A stretch of 25,913 bases of DNA from an uncultured Collinsella sp. (lineage in GTDB: Bacteria > Actinomycetota > Coriobacteriia > Coriobacteriales > Coriobacteriaceae), in the NCBI GenBank assembly GCA_900757705.1, contig CAAEOW010000125.1:1-25913 (forward strand). Reading direction: 5' to 3'. The translations under genes were made by a program, and so were the position numbers. Of this stretch, positions 1 through 8,704 are shown in pieces (position 1 is the first letter of the stretch; every line of letters begins with the position of its first letter). Under the pieces are notes generated by a model. It saw only the letters and a list, made by a program, of their open reading frames with translations. It made no database searches and had not been told where the DNA came from.

Positions 1-246
1 ACGAACCCCAATCTGTTGCTCGCGTACATCGCCGGGCATTAGATCTTTAAAGGCTGGAAACAGATCGGGCTCCCCCGAGGAGTCCGTCGCTCCCGATACC
101 GTTAGCTGGCGTGCATTTCCGTCATAGGCAATCGTGGGAATGTCAGCAAACGCACGTGCAGGAACGGCGAGCGCGATAAGGCAGACGATTGCCGCCATCA
201 CGCAATGCAAGAAACACGCAACGTCTTTACGAATCGGAGAGGCCAT
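1..246 (-). CDS. Secreted surface protein, N-terminal part (runs off left edge)
   Basis: Only the first 82 codons are in the window. The start is the ATG two bases after the stop of the preceding TasA-like gene (TAA-GT-ATG), with a GGAGG about ten bases upstream, so it belongs to the same translational unit. The protein opens with a signal peptide: a basic start, a hydrophobic stretch at about residues 14-30, and an ARAFA cleavage-type motif near residue 34. The mature part has the pattern DLFPAFKDLMPGD followed by QIGV at residues 61-80. I know this 'F-x-LMPGD' pattern from N-terminal domains of Gram-positive surface proteins that often end in a sortase anchor. Its C-terminus is not visible, so anchoring is unknown. 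As the last visible gene of the cassette it may be the wall-linked or tip component; that is inference. Confidence 0.8.
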   Translation of the reverse strand, partial: MASPIRKDVACFLHCVMAAIVCLIALAVPARAFADIPTIAYDGNARQLTVSGATDSSGEPDLFPAFKDLMPGDVREQQIGVR

Positions 247-248
247 AC

Positions 249-818
249 TTACGCACCTCCATGCGGCGGCACCAGCACGCCATCCTTGACCGTACAGCCC
301 CATGCCTCTGTAACTGCGTCATCGGGCGTGGACTGAATTGCCTGGGTCGAAATGTCGACGACCAGGTTCTTGCCATCCGCCTTCCTCTCAGTCACGCTCT
401 TGATGAGCACGCCGGTTTTGTCCATCGGCGCAACGGAAGATGTCCAATAGTAGAATCCGTCGGACGCGGCAACCCAAGACGAGGCGCTGTTGGAAGCAGA
501 CGCATCGGACACGTTGCCCCACTCAATAACGTAGTCCGTTCCCGCAACCGGCTCATCCCACAGGCGCGCGCCATCCTGGTCCTGCCAGTAGATATCCACC
601 GCAGCACGCAGGTATGCCGGAGCCGAGCCCTTGTTTGTAATCGTGACGTCACTCTTCACGTTGCCATTGAGCTTCTCATCTACCGAGGGCGCCACCGAAC
701 CAAAGCCAAACTCGTTGACCAGCACGCCCGTAACCGAAAGCCAGGCAAAGGTGCCGGCAGCGCCAGCCAAAAGAAGAACGCCGACAAGGAGGGCGACGAT
801 TTGCTTGCGCTTAGTCAT
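249..818 (-). CDS. TasA/camelysin-like secreted protein with SipW-type signal (third copy)
   Basis: A 189-residue secreted protein. It starts with a basic MTKRK, then a hydrophobic segment to residue 25 ending in GTFAWLS, which is typical of signals cut by SipW-type peptidases. NEFGFGSV follows at residues 35-42, and a beta-sandwich-like part has TITNKGSAPAYLRAAVDI at 60-77. In the TasA/camelysin family that segment reads 'NTGN.PAYVRV'. Members of this family form amyloid-like or filamentous matrix fibres in Bacillus. The ATG overlaps the end of the giant surface-protein gene by eight bases (ATGACTAA), so translation is coupled. There is no sortase motif and no second membrane segment. A fibre subunit or an anchor for the giant protein are both plausible. 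Confidence 0.85.
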   Translation of the reverse strand: MTKRKQIVALLVGVLLLAGAAGTFAWLSVTGVLVNEFGFGSVAPSVDEKLNGNVKSDVTITNKGSAPAYLRAAVDIYWQDQDGARLWDEPVAGTDYVIEWGNVSDASASNSASSWVAASDGFYYWTSSVAPMDKTGVLIKSVTERKADGKNLVVDISTQAIQSTPDDAVTEAWGCTVKDGVLVPPHGGA

Positions 819-3800
819 CCTGGTCCTCCTTCTTCAGCGTGCCGTTTTCCCAAACATTCTTGGCACGCGAGCCACCATCGACCCATTTGTCCTTCGCGCG
901 CGTGTTAACGCACGTCACCACCGCATCGCCCGCGCTCGAGGCAGACGAAATCGTCAGCTCGGCAGATTTGCCGGGCGCCTTACCAGGCGTGCTCAGCTCA
1001 CCCTGGTAGCGCCATGCCCAAGCCGTGTCTTCCTCGACGGTATAGGTGCCCGCCGGAGCGGCGAACTGCACGCTGCCGACATACCAGGTCTCACCGTTTT
1101 CCGGCTGTTGCTTATCGACCTTCACCTCGACCACGCGCGTCTCGGGAGAGGCTCCCTCCGCCGTCTTCGTCACCTTAAAGCGGAACGTCTGTCCCATAGC
1201 GCTGGCATCGGTCGTCTTTTTAACGATCGTCAGCGCATGAGTCTGGGCAAAGTTGAACACGGCTTTGCCGGGGCCCTGATCGCCCTCGCCCGTCTTCTTG
1301 GACTCCAGACGGTTGGCCAGGTCGAACGAGCCGTCACCCGAACCAAGGCTGTAGAGCGAGACAAACTTGCCGTTCACAGGCTTTTCCGCCGCAGAAACGC
1401 CCTCTGCACCAGGGCCGTAGCTTGCCTGCGTTACCGTAACAGTCAGTTGCGTCCCCATAAACGGCTTGGCAAAGCAGACCTTAAACGGCGCATTGTCGGC
1501 ACTGTCACCGACGGTGTTGGCCGCGGCGGGATCGAGCAGCCACTTAAGCTGCGCGGTCATAGTTACGGGGCTCGCGGGATCAGACGTATCGTTGGCAACC
1601 ACGCGATACGTCACAGGATACAGGTCCATGTCACCCTTGACTGGCTCGCCCTTGAACTCATCCCAAGACTTTGCAGTGCCATCGGCACCCACATATCGCC
1701 ACTCCAAGAAGAGCTCGCGCTTATCGCCATTGGCAGCAGCCTGTTCATCGAGCAGCGCGACGATCTTGGAGTGGGCGTCCGGGTCGTACGCCACGGATTT
1801 TTGCTCCATCACAGGATTGCCGTTGTCGTCATAGACCGGGTTGCCGCTCTCATTCACCTTGGGAACATCGACGTTATGGACAAAGCCAGCGCCCGTCGCG
1901 CGCTCGTCGCTCGAGTCGACCGTCGCCGTAAAGATGACCGACCCGTCGACACCGTGATAGCGCACCTTATACGGCGCGGTCTTGTACACCGCGGTGTAGG
2001 CCACGCTCTCAAAGGGCTCGCTGCCCTCGAGGGGATACTTCTCGCCATCGGTCAACAGGGTGTATTTGCCATCGGGTTCGTAGTCGCGCGACCAGCCAAC
2101 AAAGTCGTACTTGGTGCCGTCTATGCCGACAACCTCGGTTGCGGCTTTTACCTCCAGCGAAATTTGATCACCAGAGTCGGTGCGCGAAAGATAACGCACG
2201 GAACCGCGGTTATCCAGATTGTCATCGATATTCGATTGGACACGTACCGCGCTGGCACGGTAGACCGGATACAGCTCCATGGGTGCCTTGACCACGGTGT
2301 TTTTATTCACCATGGAAACGCCGTCCGACCAAACGACATAACCGCTGCCAGCTACCGGCTTAGTTTCCGTCCAGCCCACGAAGGCATTGTATGCGTTCGT
2401 TGCAGCATCGATATCGCCGACGTTATACGTTGGCAGCGGGATGCCGTCCTTAAGGCTGCCGAGAGAATCGCCCTGCTGGGCTACCTTACCGTCCACATCC
2501 CTGGCATTGAGATGGTACACAACCGCCAACGGCGAATAGTACGCCACAAATGTATAGGTCCCGCCGGGCTCCACCTGATAGGAATATGAGTTACCGTCGG
2601 CAGAATCGAGCTCCTTGACCTCACCATTCGGAAGTTCGACCTCGACCTTATTTAGCTTATATAACTCGCCGCCGGACTTGTATACCGTCGTTTCGATATC
2701 AGGGGTCACCGTTGCCGTGGCAGGATCGGTGTCCACATTGAGATTAGGGGTGATGTCATACCTAGGAACATTCACCTCGGAAGTACCCTTAAAACCGGCG
2801 CGATACAGGTTGGTGGTGTACCTAACATCGTACTTCGCGTACACCGGATAGGCATCCTGCCACTGGGTGACCTTAAAATCTGGTTTCACCAGATACGGTT
2901 CGGCCTTATCCGGGTCAGAAGTGGTGAAGGAATCGCCCTCGACATCGTAGATATACTTCCAGACGTCAGACCCCTTCTGGACCTCGGCGGTCGAAATCCA
3001 GCCCAGGAACTTATAGCCCGGCACGGCCATGTCGGCATCGGTCGGGGAAGCTTCGAGGGTCAGGGGGCTCTCATACGATCCCTTCTCACCATCTTCTGGC
3101 TTTTCGGCCACTTTAACCGACTTATTAACATGCGGGTAGTAATACGTGAACGTCGGATCCGCCCCGTTCACCTTGGTCTGCAGCAAATTACTCTCATAGC
3201 GCCGCGTGGCAGTCCTCACGACATTATCGCCCTTGTTGTAGAAATTAACGTCCGTGGTAATCATCGCGCGAACGTAGTACTTCTTATCTGTACGCACCAT
3301 GCTCTCGATGGGATTTTTCACATATGTCCAATATTCACCATCGCGCTCAAGCGTCCAGAAATTCAGGCGATAGCGATCATTCACCGGTTTGACCGTTACG
3401 TTCAGCGAAGCCGAAGTCCAAGTATCGCTTAGCGTTGCAGCGCCTGGAAAATCGGTATCGGCATAGAGGTTTTTTAGAGTATCGGCTCCCGTATCGTTTT
3501 TAACGTTGTGCGAGTACGCGTTAAGGGGACTCACGACAAGGGTTTCCTTCGTGAAGCACGTGCCACACGTTTCATAACTATTCCCTATACCGTGGTCAAC
3601 ATGCTCCGGGCCCCAGTGGACGACGTTTTCACGCACGAAGGTACTACCGACGTTTTCCTCAAAGGGCGTTTGATAGCGATTCCAAACGGAACAAAGTAGC
3701 TTGCTGTCCGTAAACTCATGGTTGGTATAAGCCCGAACGTAATAATCCACGCGGTACTCAAAGCGGGCGATGTAGGTATGTGGCACGGTTAGATCGACAT

Positions 3801-6288
3801 CGGCAGGGAGTGTATAGCTGGGGTCGCGGCTTACGCGCACCTCGACCTCGGACCCATCGGCAGTCTGCTTGTTTTCGTACCAGCCCAGGAAGCGGTAGCC
3901 GTCAGGCAACGCGCCCCCATCGGACAAGGGCTTATTGTCTACACCGCGCACCTGCACTGTATAGACACTGGCGCCATCCTCGGAAGTCTGGACATCGACA
4001 TGGGTGTTGCCCACGCCGACACGCTGGGTCTTATCTTCAAGCTCATCCTGTTCATTGCCCTCGAACACTGTCATGATGTTCGAGACGTAGTCGCTGTACA
4101 CCGGATAGAAGTCGGTCGGGCCAAGCACGGTAATCTCGGTACCGGCAGGATAGAACGCGCCGGCATTTTTTAGCTCGGCGAGCTGGGTCGAGGTAATGGC
4201 TGCATAGCCACCGTTCATCTGAGCCTCTTCGCTCGGCTTCGTTGTCCAACCGATAAAGGTGGCGCTGGAAGACAGCGTGCCACGATCGGTAGGAGCGGCG
4301 GGGTTGAGCTTCGCGCCGTAGCGATACCAATCGCCCGATTTGTCGTGTGCAGTGCCGCTCTGGCAATCGAGCGTTTCGCCCTGGACGTTATAGAACAGCA
4401 CCTGCGCCTCGTACGAAGCGATAAACAGGTCATTGCCCTTAAAACCGTCGACCCCCTTGGCATTATCGGCGGTATAGGTCGACGTATGCTCGTGCGCCTC
4501 ACTCTTCTTGACCTGTTTGCCGGCAGTCACGGCATCGGCATCGGTCTTGCCGTCAAACCAGGTGTTATCGGCCTCGATGTGGTTCACGTTGACCCCGGGC
4601 TCGCGGAACCAGCCCGTAAAGCGGTATCCCTCGTTTGCCTCGGTCAGGCCTTCAGGCTTTGCGGAGGTCTCTTGCTCAAACGTTACCGACGTATCGCCCT
4701 GGGCCAAGCCCTGGGCCGTTCCCGCCAGCACGGCGCTCACGGCAAAGGCGTACGGATCCGAGGTCGCTTGATCAATACCGAGTTTGGTTGCCGTAATTGT
4801 CGCGGTACCCGCACCGGGAAAATCGATCGTCGCCTTAACGCTCTGGCCATGCACAGGAATATTCAGCTTGTAATCCATTGCCCACTCATTGGGGTGCGGG
4901 CCATCCAGGGTCCCGTCGTTAGCAGTCGAGCGCATGGTGCCGGCACAGAAGTCGTAGTCGTGCTCTTCCCACAGCTCGCGCGTGGTGTAGCGCTCGTCAT
5001 CCCATGGACCATAGCCATCACCCTTGGTGGTGCCATCGCCGCCAAACGAGGGGATTTTCTTTTTAGCAGGGTTGCCCTGGCTGTTGCCAGAAAGGCTCAC
5101 GCTCGGCTTAAAGTAGCACTCGGTGACCGTGGCATCATCCTTGTTGGCACGCGCGGCAATACCGCCCAGGTTCACATCGTTTTGAATGATGGGAATCACG
5201 GCGATGGGATTGTACTGACGCGAGCTCAAGTCACCCGCAAAATGGCTGCGGACAAGCTCGTTGCCCTTTTCGGTTAGAATACGACCCGCCAAGCCACCCG
5301 TCCACGCACGCGTCACGGCGACGACGCCCACATATGACGCGGCATAGCTGTAGCACTGCGCCGTCGAGAAGCAGTCGATAATCTTGGCCTCGCCCGCCAT
5401 GCAGCCCACAAAACCCGAGGCGTACACGTTGTTGCCGCCCAGGGCGCCAATGGCCACGTCGTACTTGTTGGTGACGTCGGTCATGCCCTTCTCGGCAATC
5501 GAGCCGTCGTCCTTACGCGTCGGCGTCACGCGGCAGTACTCGATAGTCGAGTTCTTAACGTAGCCGGCAAACGCCGCCATATACAGACCCTCACCGCCGA
5601 GCGCCTGCACGCCCGAGGTCGCATTGTTGACGGCACGGCCGCCACGGACCTCGCAGTTGTAGAGGGTGCAGCCGTCGAGCTCGCCGGCGATGAGACCGCC
5701 CTCAAAGCCTGCGTTGGTAATGAGGTTGAGAGCATTGTTGGCGCAGGTCACGTGCAGCGTGCTCTCCATGACCATAACGTTTTCGAAGCGCGTTTTGACG
5801 GCCTTGCCCACGATAATGCCACCGCGGAAGTCCGCCCACACGTTGGCGTCCTTGACCAGGAAGTTTTTGATGGTGGCACCGTTGGTCTCGGCAAAAAATC
5901 CCGTATCGCGCTCGGGGTCAAAAGCGTCTTTATCGTAGCTCAGGCCCTCAACGGTGTGGTTTTGACCATCGAACACGCCCTTAAACGGATGCTCCTTGTT
6001 GCCAAACGACAGATGCTTAACGGTGTGCGAGACAATGGTCTTCATGTCGTCATCATTAAGCACGATATCGTTATCGAGATAAACGCGCCAGCCGGACGTA
6101 TCGCGCTCACGCGAAAGCGCCACGTACACCAAAAAGTCGTTCGCGTTTTTGATGTGGTATTCGTTTGTGTTCTCGGGCACGTCCTCGGCATGCACCACCG
6201 TTGGCAGCGCCATAACGCAGCAAAGGGCAATCGCCGCGACGGCAACTAGCCTGCTAAGCACGCCCCGGTTCATGTTCTTGATCTTCAT
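811..6288 (-). CDS. Giant secreted beta-helix / InlB-repeat surface protein (1825 aa)
   Basis: The protein begins with a signal peptide (residues 1-34, ending VVHA). Residues 60-400 carry repeated GLUG-like units, such as GGIIVG at 156, GGLIAGELDGCTLYNC at 197, AAFAGYVKNSTIEYC at 238, GGLAG at 331 and GGIAA at 375. This pattern is typical of right-handed beta-helix surface proteins. From about residue 480 to 1560 it has at least eight modules ending in aromatic-Gly-Trp motifs: FTGW 557, FIGW 678, FLGW 800, NFW 976, FLGW 1094, FVGW 1303, FVGW 1397 and FLEW 1527. These resemble the Listeria-Bacteroides/InlB B-repeat family. Residues 1683-1797 look like a SpaA-type beta-sandwich (LTIVKKTTD, YTVEED, CVNTR). 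It ends in EDQDD with no LPXTG and no membrane anchor. It starts three bases after the second TasA-like gene and overlaps the third. A role in adhesion or matrix is inferred. Confidence 0.9.
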   Translation of the reverse strand: MKIKNMNRGVLSRLVAVAAIALCCVMALPTVVHAEDVPENTNEYHIKNANDFLVYVALSRERDTSGWRVYLDNDIVLNDDDMKTIVSHTVKHLSFGNKEHPFKGVFDGQNHTVEGLSYDKDAFDPERDTGFFAETNGATIKNFLVKDANVWADFRGGIIVGKAVKTRFENVMVMESTLHVTCANNALNLITNAGFEGGLIAGELDGCTLYNCEVRGGRAVNNATSGVQALGGEGLYMAAFAGYVKNSTIEYCRVTPTRKDDGSIAEKGMTDVTNKYDVAIGALGGNNVYASGFVGCMAGEAKIIDCFSTAQCYSYAASYVGVVAVTRAWTGGLAGRILTEKGNELVRSHFAGDLSSRQYNPIAVIPIIQNDVNLGGIAARANKDDATVTECYFKPSVSLSGNSQGNPAKKKIPSFGGDGTTKGDGYGPWDDERYTTRELWEEHDYDFCAGTMRSTANDGTLDGPHPNEWAMDYKLNIPVHGQSVKATIDFPGAGTATITATKLGIDQATSDPYAFAVSAVLAGTAQGLAQGDTSVTFEQETSAKPEGLTEANEGYRFTGWFREPGVNVNHIEADNTWFDGKTDADAVTAGKQVKKSEAHEHTSTYTADNAKGVDGFKGNDLFIASYEAQVLFYNVQGETLDCQSGTAHDKSGDWYRYGAKLNPAAPTDRGTLSSSATFIGWTTKPSEEAQMNGGYAAITSTQLAELKNAGAFYPAGTEITVLGPTDFYPVYSDYVSNIMTVFEGNEQDELEDKTQRVGVGNTHVDVQTSEDGASVYTVQVRGVDNKPLSDGGALPDGYRFLGWYENKQTADGSEVEVRVSRDPSYTLPADVDLTVPHTYIARFEYRVDYYVRAYTNHEFTDSKLLCSVWNRYQTPFEENVGSTFVRENVVHWGPEHVDHGIGNSYETCGTCFTKETLVVSPLNAYSHNVKNDTGADTLKNLYADTDFPGAATLSDTWTSASLNVTVKPVNDRYRLNFWTLERDGEYWTYVKNPIESMVRTDKKYYVRAMITTDVNFYNKGDNVVRTATRRYESNLLQTKVNGADPTFTYYYPHVNKSVKVAEKPEDGEKGSYESPLTLEASPTDADMAVPGYKFLGWISTAEVQKGSDVWKYIYDVEGDSFTTSDPDKAEPYLVKPDFKVTQWQDAYPVYAKYDVRYTTNLYRAGFKGTSEVNVPRYDITPNLNVDTDPATATVTPDIETTVYKSGGELYKLNKVEVELPNGEVKELDSADGNSYSYQVEPGGTYTFVAYYSPLAVVYHLNARDVDGKVAQQGDSLGSLKDGIPLPTYNVGDIDAATNAYNAFVGWTETKPVAGSGYVVWSDGVSMVNKNTVVKAPMELYPVYRASAVRVQSNIDDNLDNRGSVRYLSRTDSGDQISLEVKAATEVVGIDGTKYDFVGWSRDYEPDGKYTLLTDGEKYPLEGSEPFESVAYTAVYKTAPYKVRYHGVDGSVIFTATVDSSDERATGAGFVHNVDVPKVNESGNPVYDDNGNPVMEQKSVAYDPDAHSKIVALLDEQAAANGDKRELFLEWRYVGADGTAKSWDEFKGEPVKGDMDLYPVTYRVVANDTSDPASPVTMTAQLKWLLDPAAANTVGDSADNAPFKVCFAKPFMGTQLTVTVTQASYGPGAEGVSAAEKPVNGKFVSLYSLGSGDGSFDLANRLESKKTGEGDQGPGKAVFNFAQTHALTIVKKTTDASAMGQTFRFKVTKTAEGASPETRVVEVKVDKQQPENGETWYVGSVQFAAPAGTYTVEEDTAWAWRYQGELSTPGKAPGKSAELTISSASSAGDAVVTCVNTRAKDKWVDGGSRAKNVWENGTLKKEDQDD

Positions 6289-6291
6289 AGG

Positions 6292-6939
6292 CTAGTTCGC
6301 CTCCGGCCAGCCCGCGACGTCAAGCACGTCGAGGACGGTATCGCTTGCCTGCTGGTTTTTGGCCTGCACGGCCTGAACATCGATATCGAGCCTGAATGAG
6401 CCGCCGCGCGCGGCATCGTGGTAGTCGCCCACAAAGCGCAGCGAGTCCATGAGGCTTTCCGTCATGGCGCCGGGGTCGAGCGTGCCGCCACGTCCGGCCA
6501 AGCCGCGGTAGTAGTACCACCCATCGCCGCCATCGATCCACGGGGATCCCTCGCCCACGTTCACATGAAACGCAACGCTGCCCGAGGCATCCGCTCTCGA
6601 ACCGTCGGGCGCCACTGACGTCATGCGCAGACGCGCGCGAACGTACTCAGGCTGCGCGCCGACGTTCTCCACGCGCACAATGCGGCTGATGTCAGAGCCC
6701 CCGGCCTTGGTGTCGGGATAGTCACCGTGCTCGTTGGGATCAAACGGAATCTCCTCGCCCTGCTCGTTGAGGGTGTATTCGCAGACTCGTACCTTCACGC
6801 TGCCAAACGATAGAACGTTGTTCACCGGAACCATATCAACGGTAAAAGCCAGCGTGCCGCACAGGCACGCCAGGGCCAACAGCGCCATCGCGGCAAGCGC
6901 CAAGGTGCGTTTCTGATTGTCGGAAAGATTGTTGAGCAT
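6292..6939 (-). CDS. TasA/camelysin-like secreted protein (second copy)
   Basis: I take the ATG at 6939 (215 aa), giving MLNNLSDNQKR. An in-frame TTG twelve bases earlier is possible, and neither has a clear Shine-Dalgarno site. A hydrophobic signal (residues 12-33) ends in CGTLAF. LSFGSVKV follows, then RIVRVENVGAQPEYVRARLRM, the TasA-family core pattern of a fibre-forming beta-sandwich. A WYYYRG stretch lies near residue 140. Unlike the other two copies it lacks a Trp in the cleavage-region motif (AF instead of AW). The stop lies three bases before the giant gene's ATG, so the two are co-translated, which suggests they are made in fixed ratio. It is separated from the first TasA-like gene by a hairpin. 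Confidence 0.82.
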   Translation of the reverse strand: MLNNLSDNQKRTLALAAMALLALACLCGTLAFTVDMVPVNNVLSFGSVKVRVCEYTLNEQGEEIPFDPNEHGDYPDTKAGGSDISRIVRVENVGAQPEYVRARLRMTSVAPDGSRADASGSVAFHVNVGEGSPWIDGGDGWYYYRGLAGRGGTLDPGAMTESLMDSLRFVGDYHDAARGGSFRLDIDVQAVQAKNQQASDTVLDVLDVAGWPEAN

Positions 6940-6968
6940 TACGTTCGCCAATCGTCGATCAAAGGGGG

Positions 6969-7019
6969 ACCGAGATCCCGGCCCGAAAATGGGGATGGGG
7001 AGCGGGCCGGGATCTCGGT
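6969..7019 (-). terminator. 17-bp perfect hairpin between TasA-like genes 1 and 2
   Basis: Arms at 6969-6985 (ACCGAGATCCCGGCCCG) and 7003-7019 are exact reverse complements with a 17-nt loop. On the transcript strand the stem is followed by CCCCCTTTG, not a U-run, so termination would be weak or partial. It may instead stabilise the 3' end of the first TasA-like message. Either way it can make the upstream subunit more abundant than the downstream genes. Confidence 0.6.
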
Positions 7020-7020
7020 A

Positions 7021-7030
7021 GGGGGGGGGG
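7021..7030 (-). repeat. Homopolymer run of ten C (coding strand)
   Basis: Ten consecutive G on the plus strand lie directly after the stop codon of the first TasA-like gene and directly before the 17-bp hairpin. Runs of this length slip during replication. Because the run is outside the reading frames, slippage would change message structure, not protein sequence. Confidence 0.95.
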
Positions 7031-7031
7031 A

Positions 7032-7769
7032 TTAAGCCTGAGTCTTAGCCCATTCCTTGGCCTGCGCGATGGCGTTCTCGGTATCGCCCTGGTCAGCGCC
7101 GAAGATGTAGCAGGAGACTGTCATAGTGGGCTTGGCGGGACTCTGAACAACATCCGTGTTGTTCATGGCAGCCGGGATATGCACGGTGCTGAACAGCTCA
7201 CCGGTGTAAGCAGCCTTTGCCTCGGTAGTCTCAGTCTTTGGAGTAGGAGCAAGCTTGGCAGGGGTGTCGGTGTTACCAGCGGTATACATGAACAGACCGC
7301 TCACGTACTGGTTAGGGTTACCGTTGTTCTTAGCACCCACGGTGGTATCCGCAACCGGCTTCCAGTTATCGTTAAGCGTGAAGTACGGGGTCTTAGCAAG
7401 AGCGTCAGTGGCATCTTTCTTCACAATGGCGTTCTTCACGTAGATGAACACATAGGACTCATCAGAGTCCTTGCCGATACCAACGTTGGGGTTCTTGGCA
7501 ATATTGGTGTCGGGAATCATCTTGGAATCTTTCTTCCACAGGGTCTCGAACAGATAACCATCCACTGAGGGGTCCGTGGGCTTGTCGCCGGGCTTGTTCG
7601 GATGATCAGGGTCGGGCTTCACTTCGGGCTTGTCGATGCTGCCAACCGTGAACTCGTTCGTCTCGGAGTCGGTTGCCGACAGCCATGCATAGGTGCCAAC
7701 GCCGGCAGCCAGTACCAACAGCAGCAGGGCGGCAATGATGCCGTAGCGCTTTTTCTTCTTGTTTTCCAT
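7032..7769 (-). CDS. TasA/camelysin-like secreted protein (first copy, next to signal peptidase)
   Basis: A 245-residue protein starting at the ATG (MENKKKKRYG) preceded by AAGGAAGAG at proper spacing. The open frame extends twelve codons further upstream, but without that support. A lysine-rich head is followed by a hydrophobic signal ending in VGTYAWLS, then NEFTVGSI: the SipW-dependent signal and TasA-family start. A Pro/Asp/Lys-rich linker (residues 48-66, KPEVKPDPDHPNKPGDKP) follows. The mature domain includes SYVFIYVKNAIV and ends in AKEWAKTQA. It sits 70 bases after the peptidase gene, and its strong ribosome site plus the hairpin behind it suggest it is the most abundant product, perhaps the major fibre subunit. 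Bacillus TasA is the model; the role here is inferred. Confidence 0.85.
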   Translation of the reverse strand: MENKKKKRYGIIAALLLLVLAAGVGTYAWLSATDSETNEFTVGSIDKPEVKPDPDHPNKPGDKPTDPSVDGYLFETLWKKDSKMIPDTNIAKNPNVGIGKDSDESYVFIYVKNAIVKKDATDALAKTPYFTLNDNWKPVADTTVGAKNNGNPNQYVSGLFMYTAGNTDTPAKLAPTPKTETTEAKAAYTGELFSTVHIPAAMNNTDVVQSPAKPTMTVSCYIFGADQGDTENAIAQAKEWAKTQA

Positions 7770-7839
7770 CGTTCTCTTCCTTTCGAGAATCGTTTTCCCC
7801 GGCAACGGCCCCTACCGCCGCCGACGCTTTTCCCTGCCG

Positions 7840-8397
7840 CTATGAACGCCGCTCCCTCGCATGCACGCGGGTATGCTTGCCCGCAGGCTCGTCGGGAACC
7901 ATCCGATCGAGCACTATCGACGCCGCGACTAGCAGCGCCAGAACGGCCACCACAACAAGCAAACCGGGCATCGTCGTGCAATATGCGTCAACGAAGCCCA
8001 GGTAAGGGACACAAAAAGAAACGACACCGATCACGCGTGAAAAAGGCGTCTGCTCGGCGTCGTGCATGATGGTTCCATCTGCATTTTTGTTTGCGATTCC
8101 CTGCGTGCTGATCGTCTGCGCCACAGGGTCGATCTCGTACACCTGGTGCGTCACCACGGCACCGTCCGACCGGTAAAAAGTTGCATTGTCACCCACGGCA
8201 ATATCCGTTGGATCAACTTGGTGAACAAACACCATGGAGCCAACGGGTAGCTCGGGCTCCATAGAACCCGAAAGCACTGCAAAGGGTGTGTATCCAAATG
8301 CACGAGGGACAAAAGAAACGACGGCAAGAGCCATGACGAGCGCAATCGCCAAGCTACTCAAAAGTGCAATAAATCGTTTGAGTCTACGCGCCGTCAA
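7840..8397 (-). CDS. sipW: Signal peptidase I, SipW (ER/archaeal) type
   Basis: A membrane serine protease that removes signal peptides from a restricted set of exported proteins. The 185 residues show an N-terminal membrane segment (8-28), the catalytic-serine box VLSGSMEP (Ser45), and VVTHQV (His84) where the bacterial type would carry the catalytic lysine. The Ser/His arrangement marks the SipW type. A GIANKNADG box lies near 100-108, and a C-terminal membrane segment spans 144-164 before a basic tail. The start is weak: I use TTG at 8397 because it restores the first membrane helix. AAGGGGG lies about 13 bases upstream, and an ATG in between is out of frame. In Bacillus, SipW processes TasA and TapA. 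Three TasA-like genes follow directly, so they are its likely substrates. Confidence 0.9.
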   Translation of the reverse strand: MTARRLKRFIALLSSLAIALVMALAVVSFVPRAFGYTPFAVLSGSMEPELPVGSMVFVHQVDPTDIAVGDNATFYRSDGAVVTHQVYEIDPVAQTISTQGIANKNADGTIMHDAEQTPFSRVIGVVSFCVPYLGFVDAYCTTMPGLLVVVAVLALLVAASIVLDRMVPDEPAGKHTRVHARERRS

Positions 8398-8523
8398 AGT
8401 GATAATTCATCCCCCTTGAGGACCTATTCGACCCATCCAAAGGTCAGCAAGTTTCAACAGGAACCGCAAGGCGCTTGAAAAGTGAGTCCGAAATAAGCCA
8501 ATTTGGAATCTTTTCGTAATAAA

Positions 8524-8552
8524 AACATAGCGATGTGCTACATATTTTTCAA
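8524..8552 (-). promoter_or_regulatory. Candidate promoter of the sipW-tasA locus
   Basis: On the minus strand TTGAAA (8547-8552) is separated by 17 bp from TATGTT (8524-8529), a fair sigma-70-type pair. It would leave a 5' leader of about 120 nt before sipW. It lies in an AT-rich stretch that contrasts with the GC-rich neighbours. Confidence 0.5.
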
Positions 8553-8695
8553 TGATTTGTCGCTAAATGCTACTAATTTTGGCGTAAGTGGTCATTTATC
8601 CCCAAATTAGTCTGTTTTATCCAATATCTGTGACTGACCCCCTACGCAACTTCCCCATAGAGGGATTAATTTTTTGCGAAACTAAAATAATGGTA

Positions 8696-8704
8696 CCCCC
8701 CCCC
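8696..8704 (+). repeat. Homopolymer run of nine C
   Basis: Nine C follow TGGTA, about 300 bp upstream of sipW and inside the loop of a short inverted repeat (AAAATAATGGTAC ... GTACCATTTATTTT). The run is slippage-prone. Confidence 0.9.

Noticed and set aside
631..2589. Long plus-strand open frame (652 codons) opposite the giant surface protein
   Set aside because: It lies wholly antisense to a gene with clear domains and a signal peptide. Its composition (Arg/His/Ile-rich) is that of a reverse-strand shadow in GC-rich DNA.
8398..8520. c-di-GMP riboswitch in the sipW leader
   Set aside because: Considered because matrix loci are often controlled by c-di-GMP, but the conserved core bases of class I or II are not present.
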